A stretch of 29,075 nt of DNA from Rothia sp. (in: high G+C Gram-positive bacteria) (GTDB lineage: Bacteria; Actinomycetota; Actinomycetes; Actinomycetales; Micrococcaceae): the NCBI RefSeq assembly GCF_015265375.1, contig NZ_JABZXW010000027.1, forward strand, positions 1 to 29,075, in the 5' to 3' direction. Position 1 is the first letter of the stretch, and every line of letters begins with the position of its first letter. The position numbers were made by a program, and so were the translations under genes. The notes beneath the pieces were generated by a model. That model ran no database searches. It saw nothing but the letters and a program-made list of their open reading frames with translations, and was not told the origin of the DNA. Positions 16,495 to 23,017 of the stretch are shown piece after piece.

Positions 16495-17097
16495 CTACTC
16501 GGAGTTCTTTTCGTCGGTGCTCTTATCGTCAGCCTGCACGCGGGTTCCGTTGAGGTTCAGGCCCTTGAAGTTCAGCAGCACGATGAACGCCATGCACACG
16601 CAGATTGCGGAGTCTGCAATATTGAAAATTGCGAAGTTCGGTACGGAAATAAAGTCGACCACGTGACCGGAACCGAAGCCGGGCTCACGGAAGAGACGGT
16701 CGAAAAGGTTGCCGCAGATACCGCCAAGCAGACCGCCCAGTGCGAGGGTCCAGGACAGTGCGCGGGTACGGCGCAGCAGGTAGAGCACCACGGCTGCGGC
16801 GGCGACCATGACGAGGGTGAAGACCCAGGTGACGTTCTCACCCATGCTGAATGCGGCGCCGGAGTTACGAATCGAGTACCACCACAGCAGCCCGTCGATG
16901 ACGGTGATGCGCTCCCCCAGCTGCATCTGGGTGACAACCAGGTATTTGGTGCCCTGGTCGATAGCGAACACGGCGGCGGCAAGCACGAGCGCGAGGATGC
17001 CGGCGGAGCGAGCCGAAAGGATGCGTACGCGGCGTCCGTCTGCCTTTGTAGCGGTGTGTGAGACTGAGGATTCAGCGGTCTTGGGGGTGTTGGTCAT
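16495..17097 (-). CDS. lspA: lipoprotein signal peptidase (signal peptidase II)
   Basis: LspA is an integral membrane aspartyl protease that cleaves lipoprotein signal peptides after lipidation. The 200-residue protein has four hydrophobic segments (about 30-48, 66-78 partly, 90-108, 115-130 and 158-177) and the family motifs: DQGTKYLV at 47-54, RNSGAAFSMG at 77-86, GGICGNLFDR at 125-134 with catalytic Asp133, and VVDFISVPNFAIFNIADS at 147-164 with catalytic Asp162. The N-terminal 28 residues and the last 20, acidic and Lys-rich, are cytoplasmic-looking extensions. ATG 17097 has AGAGGAGAG upstream. It leads the lspA-rluD-dnaE group; spacing of about 100 bases suggests one transcript, although no terminator or clear internal promoter was identified. 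Confidence 0.96.
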   Translation of the reverse strand: MTNTPKTAESSVSHTATKADGRRVRILSARSAGILALVLAAAVFAIDQGTKYLVVTQMQLGERITVIDGLLWWYSIRNSGAAFSMGENVTWVFTLVMVAAAAVVLYLLRRTRALSWTLALGGLLGGICGNLFDRLFREPGFGSGHVVDFISVPNFAIFNIADSAICVCMAFIVLLNFKGLNLNGTRVQADDKSTDEKNSE

Positions 17098-17265
17098 AGC
17101 TCTCCTCTAGTCTGTGCCGGTTGTTGCGCCTACGGCGCGGAGGCGGGGCACGCTCGCGTTCGATAGTGCCCCTCTAGCTTAGCAAATCGGGGTAGTGCAT
17201 CGAGTATTCGGCGGTGAATTGGCGGGTGCTCTCCCCCGCTTCTCACGCTGGGTTATTGCACCGTT

Positions 17266-17328
17266 CCGGGCAGGTATGAGAATACCGCCCGGTTCTCTCA
17301 ATCTTCCCCGGTGAATAGCGGTGGAAGA
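17266..17328 (-). terminator. two hairpins downstream of divIVA
   Basis: Hairpin one pairs TCTTCC (17302-17307) with GGAAGA (17323-17328) plus inner CCG/CGG pairs. Hairpin two pairs 17266-17277 with 17282-17292 (CCGGGC...GCCCGG type) with one bulged base. They lie 60-120 bases after the divIVA stop and before lspA, and would separate the division genes from the lspA group. T-runs are short. Confidence 0.45.
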
Positions 17329-17386
17329 GAAAGAATCCGGGCGGCATACGCTTCAAAGCGTCGTTAGCTTATTTAGGCACGCTGAT

Positions 17387-17929
17387 TTATGCGGAAGCCT
17401 CGATGGACTTGAGGTTCTTCAGCTCCTGAACCTGTGCGTCCAGGTGCTGCAGCAGCTTGGAGCGGTAACGGCTCTCGAAGCCGCGCAGAGCCTCAACAGC
17501 GATCTCCAGCTCTTCCTTCTCGTCGGTGAGGCGGGAGAGAATCTCTTCGCGCTGCTGCTGAGCTTCGCTCACCATAGCGTCTGCCTTCTTCTCTGCCTCT
17601 TCGAGCAGTTCAGCCTTAGCCTTCTCGCCCTGTGCCACGTAGTCGTCGTGAACCTTCTGTGCCATGGCGAGCAGTGCCGCTGCATCCTGAGGTGCTGCTG
17701 CCGGTGCTGCCGAGGACTGTGCGGGTGCTGCAGCCGCTGCGGGAGAATCGGGTGCGTTTGCGGAGAGCTGCTCAACCTGGCGCTCCAGGGCGTCACGCTC
17801 GGAGTAGAGTGCACGCAGTTCGACAACGAGCTCGTCCAGGAAGTCGTCGACCTCGTTGCGGTCGTAACCGGACTCTTCGGTCACGATCTTGAAGCTCTTA
17901 GTGATTAGGTCTTCGGGGGTGATTGCCAT
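17387..17929 (-). CDS. divIVA: DivIVA-domain polar organiser (Wag31-like)
   Basis: DivIVA proteins gather at curved membrane, the poles and septum, and direct polar growth in actinobacteria. This 180-residue protein has the N-terminal membrane-binding domain (1-35: ITPEDLITKSFKIV, then GYDRNEVDDFLDEL), a first coiled coil to about residue 56, an Ala/Pro/Ser/Gln linker (57-82) and a second long coiled coil (84-150) with many Lys/Glu and AEKKADAMVSEAQ. It is shorter than mycobacterial Wag31 (about 260 residues). ATG 17929 has AGAGGAGAAG upstream. It ends the dcw cluster after yggT, as usual in Gram-positives, but a terminator and a 454-base gap before it imply its own promoter. Confidence 0.95.
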   Translation of the reverse strand: MAITPEDLITKSFKIVTEESGYDRNEVDDFLDELVVELRALYSERDALERQVEQLSANAPDSPAAAAAPAQSSAAPAAAPQDAAALLAMAQKVHDDYVAQGEKAKAELLEEAEKKADAMVSEAQQQREEILSRLTDEKEELEIAVEALRGFESRYRSKLLQHLDAQVQELKNLKSIEASA

Positions 17930-18258
17930 GGGCTTCTCCTCTGGGTATCCCTACGGGGTTTGGTGGTGATGTTGAGTGCCGCGGATTCGCCAGCCGGATA
18001 GGTCATGGCCCCAATAATTCAGGGTCCCGATGGCTCAGGGCATGGCTATGCCGCGATGCAGTCGTTGGCACCAATTCTACTATTCTTTGGTTTCTGTGCC
18101 CGGTTATACGTCGGTTGAACCGTAAAATATTCGCTCTGCGCAAGGGTGGGATTCACCACGTCTAATATCCGCCCTAGTCCCCGCTATCGCCCTTGTATTT
18201 TCTGCTCTGCGGTGCATTTTAAGAAGGTTTTTGCAGAGGCATTTTGACGCTCCCCGTA
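17930..18258. other. long intergenic region upstream of divIVA
   Basis: The gap between yggT and divIVA totals 454 bases. It holds a minus-strand TAGAAT -10 candidate at 18074-18079, giving a leader of about 140 bases for divIVA, and a perfect 11-bp palindrome CGGTTGAACCG at 18112-18122 some 30 bases further upstream. I see no supported gene. A 69-codon minus-strand frame (18104-18313) begins inside the yggT terminator and lacks a ribosome binding site. Confidence 0.45.
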
Positions 18259-18303
18259 CACAGAAACCCAAGCATAGAAACCCCAGACGCAGAAAACCCC
18301 GCC
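18259..18303. repeat. three degenerate 15-bp units beside the yggT terminator
   Basis: Units at 18259-18273, 18274-18288 and 18289-18303 share a core AGAAAccCC with exact 15-base spacing; the last unit enters the terminator stem. On the minus strand they give the terminator's T-run followed by two further GGGTTTCT blocks. Confidence 0.6.
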
Positions 18304-18343
18304 GGCGCTCCATCCCCTGAGGGACGCCAAACGCAGGCGGGGC
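18293..18343 (-). terminator. Rho-independent terminator of the sepF-yggT transcript
   Basis: CCCCGCC (18297-18303) pairs with GGCGGGG (18336-18342), enclosing an inner hairpin (GGCG...CGCC and CCC-TCA-GGG). On the minus strand the stem runs straight into TTTTCTG. It begins about 41 bases after the yggT stop codon. Confidence 0.8.
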
Positions 18344-18383
18344 TCAAAATCTAGCTCTCTAGCTTCTCAACCGAACGGGCGGT

Positions 18384-18683
18384 TTAGGAGAATGCCGCGG
18401 TTGCCCGCATCATGATGCTCAGCAGGAAAGACAGCAGAACAATCAAGATCAGGAAGCCGGTGTCCAACGCAACGTTACCCACGCGCACCGGCGGGATCAG
18501 GCGGCGCAGCTGGTTCATCGGCCAGTCAGTCACCGCGTACACGCCGCTGGCGAAGAGCAACACAATGCCCTTGGGCCGCCACTCGGGAGCGAACATGCGC
18601 ACCCAGTCAAAGAGCATGCGCAGCAACATCGCAATGTAGAGAACGTAGACAACGATCGTAATGAGGGCGAAAATATAACCCAT
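18384..18683 (-). CDS. YggT family membrane protein
   Basis: A 99-residue integral membrane protein with hydrophobic segments at about 3-25 and 73-93 and a third weaker one near 40-52. The conserved YggT pattern is visible: WVRMFAPEW, then a stretch leading to NQLRRLIPPVRVGNVALDTGFLIL split across the loop and second helix. YggT proteins sit next to sepF and divIVA in most Gram-positives and are linked to division or osmotic tolerance, with no defined biochemical activity. ATG 18683 lies 10 bases after the sepF stop, and its TAAGGA ribosome binding site includes the sepF stop codon, so the two are probably translationally coupled. Confidence 0.93.
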   Translation of the reverse strand: MGYIFALITIVVYVLYIAMLLRMLFDWVRMFAPEWRPKGIVLLFASGVYAVTDWPMNQLRRLIPPVRVGNVALDTGFLILIVLLSFLLSIMMRATAAFS

Positions 18684-18693
18684 CTATCAGTCC

Positions 18694-19581
18694 TTAGCCC
18701 TGGTCGAAGGGGAATTCGCCGTCGGTCTCAAAGCCGGCGGAAACCTCAGAGTTAGCCACGCCCAGAACCTCCAGGTTGGAGGGGGTCAGCAGGAACACCT
18801 TAGCGGTGACGCGCTCAATGCGGCCCTCCAGAGCGAATGCCAGACCGGAGGCAAAATCCACCAGGCGCTTAGCGTCTGCATCGGGCATCTCTTCCACGTT
18901 CATAATCACGGGGATGTTCTCGCGGAATGCCTCACCAATGATCTTTGCGTCATTGTAGGAGCGGGGGTGGATAGTGGTGATACGACGCAATTCGTCCTCT
19001 TCTTCCTCGTAACCGTAGGTGTATCCGTTGGTTTCTTCGGGCTCGTAGCCCTGGTCGTAGTAGCCGTCGTTGGAGTACGTCTCGGCGTACTGCTCGGTGT
19101 ATTCGGTATTCGGCACCGGGGTGTCCTCCCAATTGTCTGCGCTGGCGTCGTCCCAGATCTGTTCGGTTTCTGCCAGGTCAGCTGTGGTTTCAGGTGTATG
19201 AGCGGTGGCGTGTGCCGCTGCATCTACGGTTGCTCGTCCGTCGGCAGGTTCTTCTGCGTCCAGATACTCGGTTTCTGTACCGTCATCGTAGCTATCAGCC
19301 TGCAGGTACTCTTCCTGTTCAGTATAGGCGGGTTCGTCCTGCTGGTGGTAGGTTTCGCTCTGCGGCTCGACTGCACTGTTGTTGTACTGTGCCGAGCCGG
19401 GCAGTGCTGAGAGCCGGTTAGGGCCCTCGGTCTTCTGTGCTGTAGCAGCCTGCCCTGCGGAGGCGGTTGCCTTCCTGCGGGTGTCAGCCTGCACAGCCTG
19501 CGGGGATTCTTCCGGCGTCGCCTCGGCGTCCTGGTATCGTTCCAGGCCGAGGAAACCCGCCAGACGGCTTTGTTTCGCCAT
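18694..19581 (-). CDS. sepF: cell division protein SepF, with long acidic linker
   Basis: SepF tethers FtsZ filaments to the membrane and is the main Z-ring anchor in actinobacteria, which lack FtsA. The 295-residue protein has a short N-terminal amphipathic segment (SRLAGFLGLERY, 5-16), the membrane anchor; a low-complexity linker of about 180 residues rich in Glu, Asp, Tyr, Thr and Gln; and the C-terminal SepF domain (about 197-280: ITTIHPRSYNDAKIIGEAFRENIPVIMNV, split here as ITTIHPRSYND and IPVIMNVEEM, then RLVDFASGLAFALEG). Usual SepF length is 150-220, so the linker is enlarged. ATG 19581 is chosen over the upstream 19635 because the anchor motif begins there; its ribosome binding site (GAGAGAA) is weak. 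Confidence 0.93.
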   Translation of the reverse strand: MAKQSRLAGFLGLERYQDAEATPEESPQAVQADTRRKATASAGQAATAQKTEGPNRLSALPGSAQYNNSAVEPQSETYHQQDEPAYTEQEEYLQADSYDDGTETEYLDAEEPADGRATVDAAAHATAHTPETTADLAETEQIWDDASADNWEDTPVPNTEYTEQYAETYSNDGYYDQGYEPEETNGYTYGYEEEEDELRRITTIHPRSYNDAKIIGEAFRENIPVIMNVEEMPDADAKRLVDFASGLAFALEGRIERVTAKVFLLTPSNLEVLGVANSEVSAGFETDGEFPFDQG

Positions 19582-19648
19582 GATTCTCTCGCTGTTCTTT
19601 GCTTGTGGTGTACAGGGTCTGCCGTGGTGCTTCATCAGAAGGTGTGTG

Positions 19649-19669
19649 TGCGTGACGGTACGTCATGCA
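19649..19669. promoter_or_regulatory. inverted repeat upstream of sepF
   Basis: TGCGTGACG (19649-19657) and CGTCATGCA (19661-19669) form a 9-bp inverted repeat with one wobble pair around GTA. A minus-strand TAATATATACAT stretch (around 19674-19688) just upstream could be a -10 region, which would put the repeat near the transcription start. A GC-rich hairpin (19692-19708) follows. It may be an operator; no regulator is recognised. Confidence 0.3.
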
Positions 19670-19785
19670 CCGGCATGTATATATTACCAGCGCCCGCCCC
19701 GCGCGGGCGGTCAGGGCGCCGATGATTATGCCACCGAATGCAGACCCGGAACTATAACCTTTGAAGGGCCGCGCTTGGATAGGGC

Positions 19786-20619
19786 TTAGAGCGCCGGGCG
19801 CTTACCCATAATGTCGCTACCGACGCGCACGCAGGTTGAACCCCAACGCACCGCCGCCTCCAGGTCGCCGCTCATGCCGGCGGAAATCTCGGTCGCGTGC
19901 GGCACCTGCTCACGCACCAGCGACGCCAAGCCGTACAGCTTCTCGAACGCCTCGTCCGGGTTCATGCCCAGCGGCGCCACCGCCATCACGCCACCACAAC
20001 GCAGATGCTCGTGGTTCTCGATGCGCTCCACCAGCTCCAGCAGCTCGGATGCGCTCGTACCACCGCGCGCACCCTCGGCGGCGTGGCCAGCCGTTGCAAC
20101 CTCCGCCAGGGACACCTGCACCAGGCAGGTCAGCGCACCCTGCTCCGCCGCCGCGGGTGCCGGCACCTCCCCCATCTCAAAGCGGGAGAGCTGGTTCGCG
20201 TACGCCTTCGCCAACGCGTCCGCCAGGGAGGGGCGGTCCACCGAATGCACGCTGGAGGCGTACTTGACCACGGACTTCGCCTTATTCGTCTGCAACTGGC
20301 CGATGAACGCCCAGTGCGGGGGCTGCACCTCACGCTGGGCGCAGTAGGCGGCGAGCTCACGAGCCTTCGCGCTCGCCTCCTGGTCACGGTTCTCGCCGAA
20401 GAGGGTCACTCCCCCATCCAGCAGCGCTGCCGCGTCGGAGGCGGGGAAGAACTTCGTGACCGTCACCAGCTGCACCGGGGCGCTCGCCTCGGTACGCACG
20501 GCGCTGTGGTCCTGTTCTGCGGCGCGGATACGCTCAAGCACGCGGCGGTAGTTCTGCAGCAGCTGCTCGGCACGTTCGGGAGTGTACTGCAGGTTCTCTT
20601 CTGTGTTTATTTCAGGCAT
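19786..20619 (-). CDS. yggS: pyridoxal-phosphate homeostasis protein (YggS/PLPBP family)
   Basis: YggS proteins bind pyridoxal 5'-phosphate without known catalysis and keep B6 and amino-acid pools in balance. The 277-residue protein has the alanine-racemase-like barrel with the cofactor lysine in VTVTKFFPA (Lys56), LFGENRDQEA, HWAFIGQLQTNKAK, HSVDRPSLADAL and the C-terminal phosphate site AGMSGDLEAAVRWGSTCVRVG, here seen as MSGDLEAAV and CVRVGSDIMGKR. It is longer than the usual 230 residues, owing to extra Ala/Glu-rich loops (near 140-165 and 180-195). ATG 20619 has AAGGAGAGAAG upstream; the frame is open further up but is not expected to be translated. The gene starts 19 bases after pgeF and keeps the dcw order pgeF-yggS-sepF. 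Confidence 0.94.
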   Translation of the reverse strand: MPEINTEENLQYTPERAEQLLQNYRRVLERIRAAEQDHSAVRTEASAPVQLVTVTKFFPASDAAALLDGGVTLFGENRDQEASAKARELAAYCAQREVQPPHWAFIGQLQTNKAKSVVKYASSVHSVDRPSLADALAKAYANQLSRFEMGEVPAPAAAEQGALTCLVQVSLAEVATAGHAAEGARGGTSASELLELVERIENHEHLRCGGVMAVAPLGMNPDEAFEKLYGLASLVREQVPHATEISAGMSGDLEAAVRWGSTCVRVGSDIMGKRPAL

Positions 20620-20638
20620 CTTCTCTCCTTCAGCAGCT

Positions 20639-21487
20639 CTAGGCGGTGGGCTCCGCAAGCTTCTCAAGCCAGACCAGACCCGCGATACGGCCCGGCTTCT
20701 CACCGCGGTTCGTGAACCCGCGATGCGAATACACCTCGGGCTCCTCAAAGGTGCACTGGGCGCAATCCATGCTCACCTGCACGCCCGCCTCCTCCAGTAC
20801 GGCGCGGGCACCTGCGGGCAGATCCAGTCCGGGAGTCTGCTGGCTGGTCACCGAATGCACCTGCGGAATCAGCTCGGTAGACTCAGTGCGCATCGCCTCG
20901 GGTACCTCGTAGCAGCTACCGCAAATGCTCGGCCCCAACCACGCGGTAATTTTCTCCGCGCCGAGCTGACGCATACGAGCCACGGTCTGCTGGAGCACGC
21001 CGTCAAGCAGGCCGCGGCGGCCAGCGTGAGCCACCGCCAGGATCGGTTGCCAGTTCGCGACCCGCTCACCCACCAGCACCACGGGAATGCAGTCCGCCAC
21101 CATAATCGCCAGGGGCACGCCCTCGGTGCTAATCGCCGCATCGGCGACCGGGGAGTTCTCCAGCACCGCGCGGCCACGCTCAGAGGTACGCTCCTCGGGG
21201 GCGCCGGGGGCGTAGGACTCCACCGCGTAGTCCTCCGGGTAGGCAATCTGCACGCCATGCACCTGGTTCAGGTAGAAGAACGGCTCGGTGCCCAGCGCCT
21301 CCTCCAGGGCGGCACGGTGGTTGAGGGTACGCACCAGGGAGGCGTCCATACCGCCGCCGAGCTCATCGTCCACGTGCAGACCCAGGTTGCCCGCCGCGCG
21401 GGAAGTGAAACCCACCCGTACACGCCAGGAGCCCAGGGTACGGGTATCGGCTGAGGCAAGTAGCGGAGTTTTGGGAGCGTCGCTCAT
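20639..21487 (-). CDS. pgeF: peptidoglycan editing factor PgeF / multicopper-oxidase-fold purine nucleoside phosphorylase (YlmD, YfiH)
   Basis: Members of this family act as purine nucleoside phosphorylases or adenosine deaminases, and in Escherichia coli clear wrongly built UDP-MurNAc-L-Ser from wall synthesis. The 282-residue protein has the three zinc ligands: His77 (LNQVHG), Cys133 (ADCIPVV) and His154 (AVAHAG), plus GPSICGSCYEVP and a C-terminal DCAQCTF and YSHR. The usual AHAGWRG reads AHAGRRG here. I chose ATG 21487 over ATG 21502 because GAAGGA lies 7 bases before it. It follows ftsZ after a hairpin and precedes yggS with a 19-base gap. Confidence 0.92.
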   Translation of the reverse strand: MSDAPKTPLLASADTRTLGSWRVRVGFTSRAAGNLGLHVDDELGGGMDASLVRTLNHRAALEEALGTEPFFYLNQVHGVQIAYPEDYAVESYAPGAPEERTSERGRAVLENSPVADAAISTEGVPLAIMVADCIPVVLVGERVANWQPILAVAHAGRRGLLDGVLQQTVARMRQLGAEKITAWLGPSICGSCYEVPEAMRTESTELIPQVHSVTSQQTPGLDLPAGARAVLEEAGVQVSMDCAQCTFEEPEVYSHRGFTNRGEKPGRIAGLVWLEKLAEPTA

Positions 21488-21537
21488 CGTCTTTTCCTTC
21501 ATCAGATGTCAGCAGGTATAACGGCGGGTATAGCAAA

Positions 21538-21580
21538 GGGGAGCCGAGAACCGCACAATGTGCGTGTTTCTCAGCTCCCC
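21538..21580 (-). terminator. hairpin downstream of ftsZ
   Basis: GGGGAGC (21538-21544) pairs with the matching arm at 21574-21580, and pairing continues through GAGAA/TTCTC and CCGC/GTGTG-like positions with two mismatches, giving a long imperfect stem. On the minus strand it is followed by TTTGCTATACCC. It lies 56 bases after the ftsZ stop and may end or attenuate the ftsZ transcript before pgeF. Confidence 0.6.
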
Positions 21581-21636
21581 TATAGCTTCATAAGACTCTC
21601 AGCCGTGCAACGCCTAGACCTTCACAGCCAGGCAGA

Positions 21637-22821
21637 CTACTTCAGGAAGTCAGGGACATCCAGGGTGTCGCGGCGAGCCGGAGCTTCCTCCACAACCGGG
21701 GGAAGGTCAACGTCGAAGCCAGCAGCGCCGGTGGAAGCCGGAGCAGCAGCGGGTGCGTTGTAGCCGTAGCCGTTAGCAGCCGGAGCAGCGGTGGAACCGC
21801 CGAAGGATGCCTGGGTGCGCTGAGCCTGAGTAGCAGCAGCAGTGGAAGCGTTGGAGTTGGTCTCCGGGTTCACTGCGTCGAAGCCAGCAGCAATCACGGT
21901 CACGCGAGCCTCATCGCCCAGTGCGTCGTCAATAACAGCACCGAAGATGATGTTTGCGTCGGGGTGAGCCACTTCCTGAACCAGGCGTGCAGCCTCGTTG
22001 ATCTCGAACAGACCCAGGTCGGAGCCACCCTGAATGGACAGCAGAACGCCGTGTGCGCCGTCGATGGATGCTTCCAGCAGCGGCGATGCGATAGCCAGCT
22101 CAGCTGCCTTCACTGCGCGGTCCTCACCGGATGCCGAGCCGATACCCATCAGAGCCGAACCTGCACCCTGCATGACGGACTTAACGTCAGCGAAGTCAAG
22201 GTTGATCAGGCCGGGGGTGGTGATCAGGTCGGTAATGCCCTGCACACCGGAGAGCAGAACCTGGTCAGCGGACTTGAATGCGTCCAGCATGGAGACGTTG
22301 CGATCCGAAATCGACAGCAGTCGGTCGTTCGGAATAACGATCAGGGTATCAACCTCATCGCGCAGAGCAGCGATACCGGTCTCAGCCTGGTTGGAGCGGC
22401 GACGACCCTCGAAGGTGAAGGGGCGGGTCACCACACCAATGGTCAGAGCGCCGAGGGAGCGGGCAATACGTGCCACGACGGGTGCGCCACCGGTACCGGT
22501 GCCACCGCCCTCACCTGCGGTCACAAAGACCATGTCTGCGCCCTTGAGGACTTCCTCAATTTCCTGCGCGTGATCCTCGGCTGCCTGACGGCCAACCTCG
22601 GGGTTTGCGCCCGCGCCAAGACCGCGGGTCAGCTCACGACCAACGTCCAGCTTAACGTCTGCATCGGACATGAGCAGAGCCTGAGCGTCAGTGTTGATAG
22701 CAATGAACTCAACGCCGCGCAGACCAACCTCAATCATGCGGTTGACTGCGTTGACGCCACCGCCGCCGATACCAACGACCTTGATGACTGCCAAGTAGTT
22801 CTGGGGAGTTCCAGCGTCCAT
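21637..22821 (-). CDS. ftsZ: cell division GTPase FtsZ
   Basis: FtsZ is the tubulin-like GTPase that forms the division ring. The 394-residue protein has the nucleotide loop GIGGGGVNAVN at 17-27, the tubulin signature GGGTGTG at 105-111 (in AGEGGGTGTGGAP), the synergy or T7 loop NLDFADV at 207-213, which completes the GTPase site of the next subunit, an Ala/Gln/Ser/Tyr-rich linker of about 60 residues (about 318-375), and the conserved C-terminal peptide ending DVPDFLK at 388-394, the docking site for SepF. ATG 22821 has GAGGAATAC upstream. It follows ftsQ after 196 bases that include a stem-loop, so it likely has extra promoters of its own. Confidence 0.98.
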   Translation of the reverse strand: MDAGTPQNYLAVIKVVGIGGGGVNAVNRMIEVGLRGVEFIAINTDAQALLMSDADVKLDVGRELTRGLGAGANPEVGRQAAEDHAQEIEEVLKGADMVFVTAGEGGGTGTGGAPVVARIARSLGALTIGVVTRPFTFEGRRRSNQAETGIAALRDEVDTLIVIPNDRLLSISDRNVSMLDAFKSADQVLLSGVQGITDLITTPGLINLDFADVKSVMQGAGSALMGIGSASGEDRAVKAAELAIASPLLEASIDGAHGVLLSIQGGSDLGLFEINEAARLVQEVAHPDANIIFGAVIDDALGDEARVTVIAAGFDAVNPETNSNASTAAATQAQRTQASFGGSTAAPAANGYGYNAPAAAPASTGAAGFDVDLPPVVEEAPARRDTLDVPDFLK

Positions 22822-22960
22822 GTATTCCTCGATTGTTCCGTGTTCCAGCTTCGGAAGACCCGCAGCTTAATCTAAGCCTGAAGGTTTCCTCTAAAGAATG
22901 ACTTTATCTGCTAGGATACCAAACTGTTTTTGTTGGTTCCTAGTCACACAGCGCAATTAC

Positions 22961-22995
22961 CCCCTCTTTTTGCGGATTTCACACAAAAAGGGAGG
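22961..22995 (-). terminator. stem-loop between ftsQ and ftsZ
   Basis: A pyrimidine tract ending TTTTTGCG (about 22961-22974) pairs with CACAAAAAGGGAGG (22982-22995) with a two-base offset. It begins 23 bases after the ftsQ stop on the minus strand and is followed by GGTAATTG without a T-run. It may be a partial terminator or an mRNA-processing site that raises ftsZ relative to ftsQ; its function is not shown by the sequence. Confidence 0.4.
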
Positions 22996-23017
22996 ATAAA
23001 GCGCCTGAATGGTTCCC

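Noticed and set aside
18104..18313. 69-codon minus-strand frame with GFLRL-type repeats
   Set aside because: It starts inside the yggT terminator stem, has no ribosome binding site and no conserved features; the repeats come from the 15-bp units.
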